Source of the DNA: Janthinobacterium sp. ROICE36
Lineage (GTDB): Bacteria; Pseudomonadota; Gammaproteobacteria; Burkholderiales; Burkholderiaceae_D
Length of the DNA stretch: 56,848 nt
Direction of reading: 5' to 3'
Assembly (NCBI RefSeq): GCF_002869965.1
Contig: NZ_PEBS01000036.1
Coordinates: 1-56,848 of the forward strand
The translations under genes and the position numbers were made by a program. Each line of letters starts with the position of its first letter. Position 1 is the stretch's first letter. Positions 36,582-46,109 of this stretch are shown one piece after another. The notes below the pieces were generated by a model that saw nothing but the letters and a program-made list of their open reading frames with translations, made no database searches and had not been told where the DNA came from.

Positions 36582-37370
36582 TCATTGCGCGATTCTGAAC
36601 TCGATGCGCCGGTTTCTTGCCCGGCCATCTGCCGTGGCGTTGCTGGCCACGGGACGGTCCGGGCCCTGACCCGACACCAGCACCGACTCGGCCGCGATGC
36701 CCTTGCTGCCCAGGTAGGCGCGCACGGCTTCAGCGCGCGCCTGGCTCAGGGCCACATTGCTGGCGCGCAAGCCCGTGTCGTCCGTGTGACCAATCACCTC
36801 CACCTTGCGTCCCCGCAGCTTGAGCATGACGGCCGCCATCTCGTCGAGGATGGCCAGGCCGGCCGGCGTGATGGAAGCCTTGCCGCTGTCGAATTCGATG
36901 ATGCGTTTATCCAGCGCCGCATCGAGCAAGCCCTGCTCGGCCTCGGCCGCCTTGACGCGCAAGCCATTGTTGACGGTGTAAGTGGGATTGAGGCTGGTGG
37001 CGATGTCGCTGGCGATCTGCTGGCGCTGCGCCTCGTTCGCCACTTCGCCGCGCACGCTGACGTTGTTGCCGGCGATGCTGATCTGCCCCCGTGAAATGAG
37101 CTTCAGGTTCGGTGCAATCAGCTTTTGCACGTAAGCGTTCCAATTGGCCGGCACGGCCACGTTGCCGATGGCGATCTGGTCGACCACACGCTCGGCGCCA
37201 TACAGTTCGCGCAGGCGGGCCAGCACGGCCGCCTTGCCCGCCTCGTCGGCCAGCGTGCCCGTGACGAGGATTTGCCCCGGCATGGGCGTCTGGGGCGCTT
37301 GCGCCTGCGCCAGGGCGCGGCAGGGGGTGGCAGCGGCAAGCAGCAGCAGGAAGAAAACGGGTGGCTTCAT
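36582..37370 (-). CDS. OmpA-family peptidoglycan-binding protein with BON-like region (T6SS-associated)
   Basis: A 262-residue exported protein. A signal peptide (about 1-21) is followed by a BON-like region (about 30-135) and a C-terminal OmpA domain (about 150-262) with the peptidoglycan-binding signature VEVIGHTDDTGLRASNVALSQARAEAV and GRARNRRIEF. It probably supplies the peptidoglycan anchor that TssL lacks, as TagL does in other loci. It is the last gene of the tagX-like/tssM/tagF operon. Confidence 0.88.
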   Translation of the reverse strand: MKPPVFFLLLLAAATPCRALAQAQAPQTPMPGQILVTGTLADEAGKAAVLARLRELYGAERVVDQIAIGNVAVPANWNAYVQKLIAPNLKLISRGQISIAGNNVSVRGEVANEAQRQQIASDIATSLNPTYTVNNGLRVKAAEAEQGLLDAALDKRIIEFDSGKASITPAGLAILDEMAAVMLKLRGRKVEVIGHTDDTGLRASNVALSQARAEAVRAYLGSKGIAAESVLVSGQGPDRPVASNATADGRARNRRIEFRIAQ

Positions 37371-37379
37371 CGCAATCCT

Positions 37380-38360
37380 TCAGGCAAAGGTATCGGCAAA
37401 CATGGCGCAGGCCGAGCGCAGCGACAGCTGCTCCTGCTGCAGGCAGGCGGACAACTGGCGCAGCGCCGCATCGTCTCCCAGTTGCTCGTCCACCCAGTCG
37501 AGCTGGTCGAACACGATCAGCCGTTCGCTGCCGGCCTGCGGATCGATCAGCGCGCGCAGGCCATGCGGGTCGGCGCCGCAAAAACCGATCACCAGCACGG
37601 GCGCCTCGTCGAGGTGGGAAAAAAACAGCGCCAGTTCAAAATCGGCCTGGCGCAGGAAAGGCGCGATCAGGTGCAGCCAGAAACTGGCCACCAGTTCGCG
37701 CAGCGGCGCTTCATGCGGCAGCGGCAGCACCAGGCTTTTCTCCAGGCGCGGCAAGCCGCTGCGGCGCACCGGCTGCAGCAGCAGGCCCAGTCCCAGCAGC
37801 AGTTCGCGCACCGTCACGGGGAACGCGGGCGAGGCCAGCATCGCCTGCAGGCCATGCACCGTCTGCGCCTGCAAAAAGGCGGCCAGCCGCGCCGCATGAC
37901 ACGGTGCGGCCGGTTCGACCTCCACCACGTTGCCGGCCAGCGCCAGCAGCGCCGGACCCGGCTCGGTGCTGGCCAAAATACCCTGCGACAGCTGCTCCAC
38001 GCGCTGCCACAGCGGCGCCAGCGCCAGCGGGCTGCAGGCGACAAAAATGTCGGCATCGTCGACTTCCAGCGCGCCCATGGCCATGAAGGGAAAGCGCCGC
38101 TGCGACTGGTCATTGCTCGCTTCCAGGCGCCCGGCGATGGCGCGCCGGCTGCGCGTGCCGACAAAGGCAAAGCGCAGCGGCGGCAAGGCGTCGTAATTGA
38201 GCTTCCAGCGCGGCTCCACCGTCAGGGCACTCATGACCTGCGCCAGCCAGTCGTCGAGCAGCTGCACCAGCGCGTGATTATCGCAAGCCTTGATGAAATC
38301 GCCGCGCGCGGGGATCTTGCCGAAGTACCCCAGGCGCACCTGCTGCGGCGCGCGCATCAT
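37380..38360 (-). CDS. tagF: Type VI secretion-associated protein TagF
   Basis: A 326-residue TagF (ImpM) protein, starting VRLGYFGKIPARGDFIKACDNHALVQLLDDWLAQVM, the domain's signature. In P. aeruginosa TagF represses T6SS assembly after translation. Its ATG at 38360 overlaps the tssM stop by four bases (ATGA); an adjacent second ATG at 38357 would change the length by one residue. No PppA/PpkA partner genes are visible in the window. Confidence 0.9.
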   Translation of the reverse strand: MMRAPQQVRLGYFGKIPARGDFIKACDNHALVQLLDDWLAQVMSALTVEPRWKLNYDALPPLRFAFVGTRSRRAIAGRLEASNDQSQRRFPFMAMGALEVDDADIFVACSPLALAPLWQRVEQLSQGILASTEPGPALLALAGNVVEVEPAAPCHAARLAAFLQAQTVHGLQAMLASPAFPVTVRELLLGLGLLLQPVRRSGLPRLEKSLVLPLPHEAPLRELVASFWLHLIAPFLRQADFELALFFSHLDEAPVLVIGFCGADPHGLRALIDPQAGSERLIVFDQLDWVDEQLGDDAALRQLSACLQQEQLSLRSACAMFADTFA

Positions 38361-41300
38361 GGCGCCATCCCGGGCACCACCGCGGCTGCGATGGCTGGCG
38401 CGGGCGCGGCGGGAACGCCGACGATGGTCTCGGGCAGCTGCATGCCGCGAAAGCCCTGCTCCTGCACCGCAGTGGCGGCACCGGCGCCTGTCGTTTCGGC
38501 GCTGCTGGTGATTTTCAGGTCGACCGCCACGGCCACCTCGCCGCGCACCCAGCGCAGTTCGAACACGCCGCCATCCTTGCGCTTTTTGGTGGCCGCATCG
38601 ATCATGCGTTTCAAGCCGAATTGCCCCGGCTCGTTGAACAGCTCCAGCGTGCGTCCGTCGAAGGTGACGGCGGTGATGCGCGCGCCCTGGACGCCGGACG
38701 CGCCCTGCGGGCCGGGATGAACCATGTTCGTCCACTGCGCCGGCGTGTTGCGGTAGCGCAGCTGCTGACCGTCGATCTCCACCGTGTATTCCAGGGTGCC
38801 CGGCGCGGGCGACGGCTGGATCTGGAACACGGTTTGCGCTGCCGTCGACGTGGCCGCCACGCCGCCCGCGCCCAGCGGCGCGATCCAGCCGGGAAAGCGC
38901 GCCACCACCTGCGGCGACAGGCTGATGCCCATGTCGGCCCAGGTGCGCGGCGCCAGCATGTCGCCGCGCCGCACCACCAGGGGACCCATGGAGGTGGTGA
39001 CGAATTTCGCCACCAGCCCTTCCGGGCCGAAGAACTGGCCGATCTCCAGGTTGCTCGCCTCGATGCGCGCGGCTGGGGCAAACGGATATTTATTGGCCAG
39101 CGATTTCTGGAACGGTTCGTACACCTGCGCCGCCCAGGTCTTGTTGATCTCCAGTTCCGCCGGCGCGACGATGACGGCAAAGGTCTGCATCAATGGCCGC
39201 ACGAGGATGGGACGGATGGCCTGCTTTTGCGCGTCGCTCATCCCCGTGAGCATCTGCTCGTCGACCAGTTTCAGACTGTCGGCCAGTTCGGAACCGCTGC
39301 CTTCCAGCGTCTGCTGCATGAACTGGCGCGCACCCGGCCCCGCGTCGCCCTGATTCTTCAGCAAGTTCAAACGGCTGCGCAACTTCGACAGCGCCTCCAG
39401 ATACGCGCGCATCAAGGACGCATTGTTGTCCCTGGCCGCCACCAGCTTGCCCACGCCGGCAAATTCGCGCCCCACGGGACCCATGGGTTTGTCCAGGCGG
39501 GCCGGGTCGATCTGCGCATTGATGCCGGGATTGGCCGTCAGCTGCGATGGCGCGCGGCGCAGCACGGTTTCCTTGAACCAGGCGACGATGCCCCGCTCGG
39601 CCTTGCGCAATTGCGCATTCTGCAGCGCCGGGTTGTCCCACGAGGTTTCTGCGTAAATGGTCGTCAGCAGTTTGGCGATCGGCGACGCTTGCGGGTCGCC
39701 CAGGCGATTCATCGCTTGCACGGCGCCGTCAAAGCCTTTCAAGTCGGCGACGGCGACGCCCTGCACGAATTTTTGCCACTCGCGCGCATAGTCGGTCTTG
39801 TACATGGCCACCAGGTTTTTCTCGATCTGTTCCGGACTGCCTTCCAGGGTCAGGTCGTCGGTGGAGGCGCTTTTCAGCACCCAGTCGGCACTTTGCAGCT
39901 CGCGGTTGGCGGCATCGCGAAACGCGCCTTCGACGAACTTTTCCCAGGCCTGGCGCGTAAAGGCGCCGGAGACGGCGTAACTGCCCGCCAGCAGCGCCTG
40001 ATCCTGTTCGCCGACGATGCGCGCCACCGTCATGCCGGGAAAACGCGTCGAGGCGCGCGCCTTGACGTCGGCATACACGCGCTCGCGCGCCGGCATGCCG
40101 CGCACCACGCGGCGCAGGTTTTCGCGGGCCTGGTCGACCAGCGCCAGCTTCTGTTCTATGCGCGGCCAGGACGGGTCGCCGATCTGCGCCAGGTAAAACG
40201 TCAGCAGCCGTTCGGCGCTGCGTATCATCTGCTCGCGCGGCATGGCGCCCCGGTTGCCTTCCAGCCAGCCGCGCCAGAAGCGCGTCAGCTGGTCGTTCAG
40301 ATGACTGCTCTCGGCATGCGCCTTATCGGCCAGCATCAGATAGGTTTTCAGCGCATTGTAGGCATCCTCCACATTCGTCGCGCTGGCCGCCTGGTACTGC
40401 ACGCTGCGCGGCGCGACAGGTGATGCCGCGCCTGGCGTCTGCGGCGTGCGCGCCGTGGGCTGCAACTGCTCGGCGCTGGCGTTCATTTCGAACAGCAAGG
40501 CTTCCAGCGCGCCCGCCACGGGGTCCAGCATGACCTGGCGCGCGCCGGCAAAATACTCTTCGCGCAGCTTGCGTTCAAGCAGTTCACCTTGATACAGGCC
40601 CAGGCGCAAAGACCAGGGCCGTTGCGTGCGGTACGCTTCCAGCTGCTCGATGCGGTCCTGCAAGATCTCCAGCGCTTCCAGGCGCGACTGCAAGTCCAGG
40701 CGGCGCTCCTGCAGTTTCACCACCTTGTTTAAATCGGCCTCCACATTGGCCACCAGTTGCCGGTTGCCCAGGTAAGACCAGCTCCAGCCGCCCAGGCAAG
40801 CCCCCAGCGACACCGTGGCGGCAAAAAACACGGCGTACTTGAAGCGCAGCTTGGCGCGGTTGGCATAGTTGGCCACCAGGTGCTTGTCGGCAAAAATCAC
40901 CTTGCGGAACAGTTCCAGCAGGAAATAGCCATGCTGGCGCGCACCGGACGGCGCTGCGGCCGGGGCCGGCGCGTAGGCCAGGTCGAAGCGGCGCGCCACC
41001 TGCTGCGAGGAGGCACTCACGGGCTCGCCCTCCTGCAGCGCGCTGGTGAAATAAAAGCCGCGGAACACGGGCTGGAACTGGAACGGGTTTTCCTCGAACA
41101 GGGTGGCGATGAAAGCACGCAGGGCCGGCTTGACGGCGGCAAATTCCAGCGGGAAGGTAAACACGCCCGGCGCCATCGTCTTGCGTTGCCGGTGCGCCAT
41201 GTTGGCCAGGCTCAGCTCCGTCAAGCCATCGTGCAATTCATCAAAACTCTGGTCGAAAAACGCCAGCAGGTCCGCCGTGGGCAACTTGCGCTGGTATGGC

Positions 41301-42169
41301 ATGGTGGCGCCCCAGACGCGCTCGCGCTCGCTGCGTTCGGCATCGGCAAAAAATTCCGTGAAGCCGGCGATCAGGTCGGTCTTGGTAAACACGATGTACA
41401 GGGGCGCGAACACTTCCAGGCGTTCGATGACGTCCTGCACGCGCTTGCGCAGGCTACGCGCCAGTTGCATGCCGACATCGGGATCGCCTTTCAATTCGGC
41501 TATGCTGACGGCGATGAGGATGCCGTTGATGGGCGCCTTGCGCCGGTATTTTTTCAGCAGGTCGAGAAAGCCGAACCACTCGCCGCGATGCTCGTCGACG
41601 ACGCAGTAGCGTCCCGCCGTGTCGAGCACGATACCGTCCGTGGTGAAAAACCAGTCGCAGTTGCGCGTGCCGCCCACGCCTTGCACGATCTTGCCATCGG
41701 CGAAAGGGAATTGCAGGCCCGAATGCAGGATGGCGCTGCTCTTGCCGGCGGCCGGATTGCCGATGATCATGTACCACGGCAATTCGTACAGGGCGGCAGC
41801 GCCTGATTTGAGGCCCAGCTTGGACGTCTTGATGGTCTCGATGGCGGCCAGCATGCCCGTGCGCACGGCGTCGAATTCGCCCTGCTGGGTACTATTGGCC
41901 GTCGAGGCCGAGGCCGCTTGCGCGGCGGCGATTTCAGCCTCGTTGAGGATGGCCTGGCCCAACGCCTGTGCGTCGCGTCGCGCGCGGCGCCGGCGCCACA
42001 GCCACAGGCCCAGCCAGGTCAGAAAGGCCAGCAGCAGCAAGCCCAGCGCCCAGATCAGCGCCACTTCCAGCACCTCGGCACCCAGGTACAGGAACACGGC
42101 CAGCGCCACGAAGCCGAGGATGGTCAGATGGCGGCTGTCGGTGAGGAAATGCCAGATTCGTCGCAGCAT
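38357..42169 (-). CDS. tssM: Type VI secretion inner-membrane protein TssM (IcmF)
   Basis: A 1270-residue TssM. Two N-terminal transmembrane helices (about 15-30 and 33-57), a cytoplasmic NTPase domain with Walker A GNPAAGKSS at 137-145, a third helix near 455-475, and a long periplasmic region ending in the TssM C-terminal domain that contacts TssJ. ATG 42169 (MLRRIWHFL) is preferred; further in-frame ATGs at 42214 and 42310 are possible. It forms the TssJLM envelope complex. Confidence 0.95.
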   Translation of the reverse strand: MLRRIWHFLTDSRHLTILGFVALAVFLYLGAEVLEVALIWALGLLLLAFLTWLGLWLWRRRRARRDAQALGQAILNEAEIAAAQAASASTANSTQQGEFDAVRTGMLAAIETIKTSKLGLKSGAAALYELPWYMIIGNPAAGKSSAILHSGLQFPFADGKIVQGVGGTRNCDWFFTTDGIVLDTAGRYCVVDEHRGEWFGFLDLLKKYRRKAPINGILIAVSIAELKGDPDVGMQLARSLRKRVQDVIERLEVFAPLYIVFTKTDLIAGFTEFFADAERSERERVWGATMPYQRKLPTADLLAFFDQSFDELHDGLTELSLANMAHRQRKTMAPGVFTFPLEFAAVKPALRAFIATLFEENPFQFQPVFRGFYFTSALQEGEPVSASSQQVARRFDLAYAPAPAAAPSGARQHGYFLLELFRKVIFADKHLVANYANRAKLRFKYAVFFAATVSLGACLGGWSWSYLGNRQLVANVEADLNKVVKLQERRLDLQSRLEALEILQDRIEQLEAYRTQRPWSLRLGLYQGELLERKLREEYFAGARQVMLDPVAGALEALLFEMNASAEQLQPTARTPQTPGAASPVAPRSVQYQAASATNVEDAYNALKTYLMLADKAHAESSHLNDQLTRFWRGWLEGNRGAMPREQMIRSAERLLTFYLAQIGDPSWPRIEQKLALVDQARENLRRVVRGMPARERVYADVKARASTRFPGMTVARIVGEQDQALLAGSYAVSGAFTRQAWEKFVEGAFRDAANRELQSADWVLKSASTDDLTLEGSPEQIEKNLVAMYKTDYAREWQKFVQGVAVADLKGFDGAVQAMNRLGDPQASPIAKLLTTIYAETSWDNPALQNAQLRKAERGIVAWFKETVLRRAPSQLTANPGINAQIDPARLDKPMGPVGREFAGVGKLVAARDNNASLMRAYLEALSKLRSRLNLLKNQGDAGPGARQFMQQTLEGSGSELADSLKLVDEQMLTGMSDAQKQAIRPILVRPLMQTFAVIVAPAELEINKTWAAQVYEPFQKSLANKYPFAPAARIEASNLEIGQFFGPEGLVAKFVTTSMGPLVVRRGDMLAPRTWADMGISLSPQVVARFPGWIAPLGAGGVAATSTAAQTVFQIQPSPAPGTLEYTVEIDGQQLRYRNTPAQWTNMVHPGPQGASGVQGARITAVTFDGRTLELFNEPGQFGLKRMIDAATKKRKDGGVFELRWVRGEVAVAVDLKITSSAETTGAGAATAVQEQGFRGMQLPETIVGVPAAPAPAIAAAVVPGMAP

Positions 42170-42364
42170 GATAAGCCCAGGGTGAGGTCGCAAAGCAAGG
42201 CGGATTCGGTCCATCCTGACAGCAATGCGGCACGCCTTTGTTGACATATGACAAGTACCAGGCGCCAGCGCGCGGCAGGCGCTGGCATGCCATTGATGCT
42301 GCGCAAGCAAGCTTGCAGCGGTGAAAATCAGGCCGCGACGCGGCGCTAGAATGGCTGGCGCGGC

Positions 42365-43204
42365 TTACTTGCCCAGCACGCGCGGTTGCGGCAATTCCGT
42401 GTGGCCAAAATCCATCATGGTCCAGCGCCCGCCCCAGCGCAGGCCCACCGATTCGGCCGTTACGCCATATAAACGGTAGCCGCGCATGGCCCAGGCATTT
42501 TTTTCAGAAATGATGAGCTTTCCCTCATGCATGAATGCGCAATCGGCCGCCAGGCCATACTGGTGATAGCTTTGAAACGCCCTGGCGTTCGTCACGTTCG
42601 GGCCGGCCGCCGCCAGTTGGTCCTGGCGCGCGGGACTGCGGTAGCCTTCCAGCAAGACCATGTCGTAACCATGCACGTCCTTCATGATCTTGAAGACCAG
42701 CAGCAGGCGCTGCGCGTAGTCGTGCTCGAGCAATTGCCAGTTGCGGCTGGCGCCGCCCAGCAGCGGGCGCAGCTGCGTCACTTCCGCCGTGGAAAACAAC
42801 AGCGGCGGCAAGGTTGGCGGCGGCACCAGCTGCTCGCCTTTCAGCAAGTCGCTGACCTGGTCATTGATGACGTGCTGCCGGTCGGCATAGCCGCGCAGGG
42901 CGATGCGGTCGCTGGACATCCAGGCCAGCAGCGGCGGTACGATGACCAGCACGCTGCCTGCCAGGCTCAGCCAACGATGCCGCGACAGCAGCTGCCAGGT
43001 GCGCGCCATGCCCGAGCCCGCGTGCTGCTGCATGCGCTGCCACTGCGCGCCGCTGCCGCCCTTCAAGTGCTGCGCGCGCCGCTGCATGCGCCAGCCCAAG
43101 TTGACGAGGGTGTGCAGCACGACGGCGCGGCCGCCGGGAAACAGCAGCAACCAGCACGCAAAACAGGCGAGCAGGAAATACATCAGGACCAGGGCGACGA
43201 ACAT
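42365..43204 (-). CDS. tagX: Membrane-anchored M15 peptidase, TagX-like peptidoglycan hydrolase
   Basis: A 279-residue protein with two N-terminal hydrophobic segments (about 4-22 and 78-96) and a C-terminal M15 (VanY/L-Ala-D-Glu peptidase) zinc domain. The metal motif His214-x6-Asp221 is in SYHQYGLAADCAF and the third ligand His268 is in MDFGHTEL. T6SS-linked M15 peptidases such as Acinetobacter TagX locally cut peptidoglycan to let the machine assemble. It is 195 bases upstream of tssM on the same strand. The ATG at 43204 starts directly before the first helix. Confidence 0.85.
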   Translation of the reverse strand: MFVALVLMYFLLACFACWLLLFPGGRAVVLHTLVNLGWRMQRRAQHLKGGSGAQWQRMQQHAGSGMARTWQLLSRHRWLSLAGSVLVIVPPLLAWMSSDRIALRGYADRQHVINDQVSDLLKGEQLVPPPTLPPLLFSTAEVTQLRPLLGGASRNWQLLEHDYAQRLLLVFKIMKDVHGYDMVLLEGYRSPARQDQLAAAGPNVTNARAFQSYHQYGLAADCAFMHEGKLIISEKNAWAMRGYRLYGVTAESVGLRWGGRWTMMDFGHTELPQPRVLGK

Positions 43205-43342
43205 GGGGCGCTCCGTGACAGGGGTAGTCTGGGCCGGACAGCAATTTCCCGGCGGTATCGCTAGATCGTAGGCGTCCGCGGCCCGCATGAGCGCGGTTTA
43301 CATCAAGGTCAGTCGAGTTTGATCCACTGCGGAGGTGATATT

Positions 43343-44035
43343 TTGTCTTTATTGAAAAACGGAGATGGCCAGGCGCGCGGTCCGAATCTGCTCAGCAAGG
43401 CCGGCGCGACTGGCGTGCCCATCGAAGGCAAGGGCATCCTGTCGCAGCTCGAACACGGCGTCGCCGCGCCCGCTGCAGGGACCGCCCTGCGCTGGCGCCC
43501 CGGCTGGCGGTATTGGGCCGCTGGCACGCTGTGCCTGGCGGTGCTGGCCGTGCTCGCCTATGACACGAGCATCGTGCCTCGGCCCCTGCCGCCGGCGCCC
43601 GCCACGACCGTGATCATGGCCCCGTCCGCGCTGGCGGCGCCATCCGCACCAACGGTGCCCCCGCAGGCGGTGCAAGCGGCCACCATCGTCAATACGGCAG
43701 GGCCGCCCTTGCCTGCGGCCGCAGTCACGACGGCAAACGCGGGCGTGCCGCGCAAGGCGCCGCCGCCTGCGCGCCAGGCTGCGGCGCGCCCGCAGGAGTC
43801 GAGGCCCGCTGCCGCGCCCGGCGACAGCGACGTCGCCTTGCTGACGGCGATGGTGGCCCATGCGCACCGGCAAGAAGGCACGGCAAAGCCCGTGCGCGAC
43901 GTGGTGCTGCGCCTGCAGGAGCGAGAAACGGCGGAGCTCTTGCGGCGCTGCAAGCAGTTGGGCATGATCGAAGGCATGTTGTGCCGCTCGCGCATCTGTT
44001 CGGGCCGCTGGGACAGCGATCCCGCCTGCCATTGA
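43343..44035 (+). CDS. Proline/alanine-rich single-pass membrane protein, unknown, TTG start
   Basis: A 230-residue protein predicted to start at TTG 43343, because a near-perfect ribosome site GGAGGTGAT (43331-43339) precedes it; the ATG eight codons upstream lies before that site. It has one transmembrane helix (about 58-78), a Pro/Ala-rich periplasmic linker (about 85-165) and a small C-terminal domain with three cysteines (LRRCKQLGMIEGMLCRSRICSGRW). It is divergent from the tagX-like gene and may be a T6SS accessory; no family recognised. Confidence 0.7.
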   Translation: MSLLKNGDGQARGPNLLSKAGATGVPIEGKGILSQLEHGVAAPAAGTALRWRPGWRYWAAGTLCLAVLAVLAYDTSIVPRPLPPAPATTVIMAPSALAAPSAPTVPPQAVQAATIVNTAGPPLPAAAVTTANAGVPRKAPPPARQAAARPQESRPAAAPGDSDVALLTAMVAHAHRQEGTAKPVRDVVLRLQERETAELLRRCKQLGMIEGMLCRSRICSGRWDSDPACH

Positions 44036-44104
44036 GGCCGACGCGCCGGATGGGACGTCAGGCGCGCTTGTCGCGGGTGGTCAATACCAGGTGATCCAGG
44101 TGGT

Positions 44105-44899
44105 CTATCCTATGTTTCTCGGGTGAGTGGCCGCGTCCATGCGGCCTTGCAAAAAACCTTCCATCAGCGCCAGCAAAGCCTGCGGCTGCTCCTGGTGCGG
44201 CGTATGGCCGCATTGCTCAACAATGGCGGGCACCGCATTGAGCGCCTGCGCCACGATCGTGTCGACCTGGGCCGCGCTGCCGTACTGGTCCTCGCTGCCC
44301 TGCAGCACCAGCGCCGGGCATTCGATGGAAGGCAGCAGGTATTCGATGTTCCAGAACTGGAACCCATAGCTGAGCCAGGTATCCGACCAGGCCTTGAAGA
44401 TGGCTTCCGTCTTGTCACCATGGTATTTCGCCAGCGCGCGCAGCTTGCCCGCGCCAAACGCCGCATGCGCCACGCGGATGCCATCGAGCGTGATGCCTTC
44501 GACAAACACGTGCGCCGCTTCGGTGATGATGCCGCGCAAGCGCGGCGGCTGCTGCGCCGCATAAATGAGGGCGATGCTGCCGCCATCCGAGTGGCCGATG
44601 AGAAAATGGTCCTGCCCCGGCAGCAGTGCAGCCAGCACTTGCGGCAACTCGCACAGCGCGTAGTCGTGCAAATAATGGAGTTGGCGGCGCGCCGCCAGCG
44701 GCGACGACTGCCCATAGCCGTGGCGGTCATACAGCAAGCCGCGGCACCCCGTCGCCTGGCATAGCAGCACGGGGAAATCTTTCCACATTGCACAACAGCC
44801 GAGCCCCTCGTGCAGGAAGACCAGGCAGGGCTTGGCGGGGTCGCCTTCGATCAGTTCGTAATAGATATCGGTTTCTGCACTCAGGTTCAGTATCGGCAT
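44105..44899 (-). CDS. Alpha/beta hydrolase
   Basis: A 264-residue alpha/beta-fold hydrolase. Oxyanion region FLHEGLGCCAMWKDFP, nucleophile elbow GHSDGGSIAL (Ser near residue 103), acid in LQGSEDQYG, and catalytic His in EQCGHTPHQEQP. Substrate unknown. Its neighbours point away from it, so it is probably a single-gene unit. Confidence 0.88.
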   Translation of the reverse strand: MPILNLSAETDIYYELIEGDPAKPCLVFLHEGLGCCAMWKDFPVLLCQATGCRGLLYDRHGYGQSSPLAARRQLHYLHDYALCELPQVLAALLPGQDHFLIGHSDGGSIALIYAAQQPPRLRGIITEAAHVFVEGITLDGIRVAHAAFGAGKLRALAKYHGDKTEAIFKAWSDTWLSYGFQFWNIEYLLPSIECPALVLQGSEDQYGSAAQVDTIVAQALNAVPAIVEQCGHTPHQEQPQALLALMEGFLQGRMDAATHPRNIG

Positions 44900-45236
44900 G
44901 GGCTAGGCTCGCAACAGGTTGCGCATCGACAGGTTGGCTGGGCCTATTGTGCCATTGTCCTGCGCGGCATGCGTGGCGCCCCATAAAAATAGCCTGCGGG
45001 AAAAGATCTCGCCACTTGTCTGCAAGGTGTTTGCGCCAGCACAAATGAGCGCTGTTTTTCCGGTGGCCCTGCGCGCCTTTTTCCCGTGCGTTTGCCTAGA
45101 ATGGCTTACTCCAACAGCATGGAGCAGGCGGCTACCTTATCAGCCAGGACGTGACACTGGCCGTCACGACAACAGATAAGGCGTCTTGCCGCACGACGTC
45201 AGGCGCGGCGTCCAAACTATCGATCAGGAGTACATC
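44900..45236. other. Intergenic region of 337 bases, no gene seen
   Basis: It separates the alpha/beta hydrolase start from the start of the small unknown gene at 45237, so it must carry two divergent promoters. The only structure I see is a short inverted repeat GTGAC-N7-GTCAC near 45150-45166. No coding frame or RNA is supported. Confidence 0.5.
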
Positions 45237-45620
45237 ATGGAAATGAAAGTAGAACATCGCACCGGCAGCAACCTGGCACTGGAAGAAACCGATGCGCCGA
45301 TGGAGCAGGAAGGCAAAAGCGCAAAAGGCGCCGCAGCACAAGACTTGAACCTGAGCGCCGCCGCCTTCACCACCTATTACATCTGGGCAGCCAATGGCGT
45401 GCATCCTTCGGTCAACTTCACCAATCCCAACGTGAAAGCCAATTCGCGCGTATTGCTCAATATCAGCGAGTATGGCGCGACTCCCCAGGACCGTTTTATC
45501 GGTTCAGCCCGCATGGCCGTGTACAACATCGCACCGTACAACGGCGGCTTCCGTGCCTGGGTGGATATTTCCTGGGGCAGCCCGCTCAAGGTCCGTTTCG
45601 ACGTGTTTGTCGATCCCTGA
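45237..45620 (+). CDS. Small beta-rich protein of unknown function
   Basis: A 127-residue soluble protein. A charged N-terminal 35 residues precede a region rich in alternating hydrophobic residues (FTTYYIWAANG, SRVLLNISEYG, ARMAVYNIAPYNGGFRAWVDISWG, KVRFDVFVDP), which suggests a small beta sandwich. No signal peptide or known domain. ATG 45237 has an AGGAG six bases upstream. It stands alone. Confidence 0.7.
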   Translation: MEMKVEHRTGSNLALEETDAPMEQEGKSAKGAAAQDLNLSAAAFTTYYIWAANGVHPSVNFTNPNVKANSRVLLNISEYGATPQDRFIGSARMAVYNIAPYNGGFRAWVDISWGSPLKVRFDVFVDP

Positions 45621-45727
45621 TCCGGGAAACACTGCGCATGCCCCTGCCACCAGCAGGCCAGCAGCGCGCACATCGCTAAGACACTGAAGGGATGGCAAGC
45701 GTGGATGGGGAACCGTGCGCGCATAGC

Positions 45728-45760
45728 AAAAAAGGGCCACGTGTTGCCACGTGGCCCTTT
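45728..45760 (-). terminator. Rho-independent terminator after tRNA-Asn
   Basis: On the minus strand, a perfect 10-bp stem (GGGCCACGTG/CACGTGGCCC, loop GCAA) is followed by six T residues, 15 bases downstream of the tRNA 3' end. Confidence 0.93.
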
Positions 45761-45774
45761 GCTACTACATGTTC

Positions 45775-45850
45775 TGGCTCCCCGACCTGGACTCGAACCA
45801 GGGACCTGCGGATTAACAGTCCGTCGCTCTACCAACTGAGCTATCAGGGA
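45775..45850 (-). tRNA. tRNA-Asn (GTT)
   Basis: A 76-base cloverleaf including an encoded CCA end. Acceptor stem TCCCTGA pairs with TCGGGGA via one G-T pair, the D-loop AGCTCAGTTGGTAGAGC is canonical, the anticodon loop ACTGTTAAT gives anticodon GTT, and the T-loop is GGTTCGAGTCC. A terminator follows at 45728-45760. I found no duplicated 3' end nearby that would mark an integrated element. Confidence 0.98.
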
Positions 45851-46109
45851 AAGGAGGCCGAATTATATACGTCAAAATTTCTCATGTCCAGTTTCAATCT
45901 GCATGGCCAGAAAAATACGCCGCCAGGGAAGCAGCCTTGCCATGTGGCTGGGTCCGTCTGCGCGGCACCACGCAAGATAGTAGAATAGCCAGGCCTTGCC
46001 GACACGCAAGGCGCTAACGGCATGCCGGCAGCGGGGCGTCAACCACGCCGCCGCGCGGACATGCGCTTGCAAGGCTCACCTTGCCCCTGGTTTACTGCTC
46101 TCGCCCGAC

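Noticed and set aside
42240..42300. Inverted repeat GCCAGCGC/GCGCTGGC downstream of the tagX-like gene as terminator
   Set aside because: No T-run follows on the minus strand, and tssM downstream is likely co-transcribed.
45621..46000. tRNA-Asn as integration site of a genomic island
   Set aside because: No integrase gene and no repeated tRNA 3' end was seen on either side.
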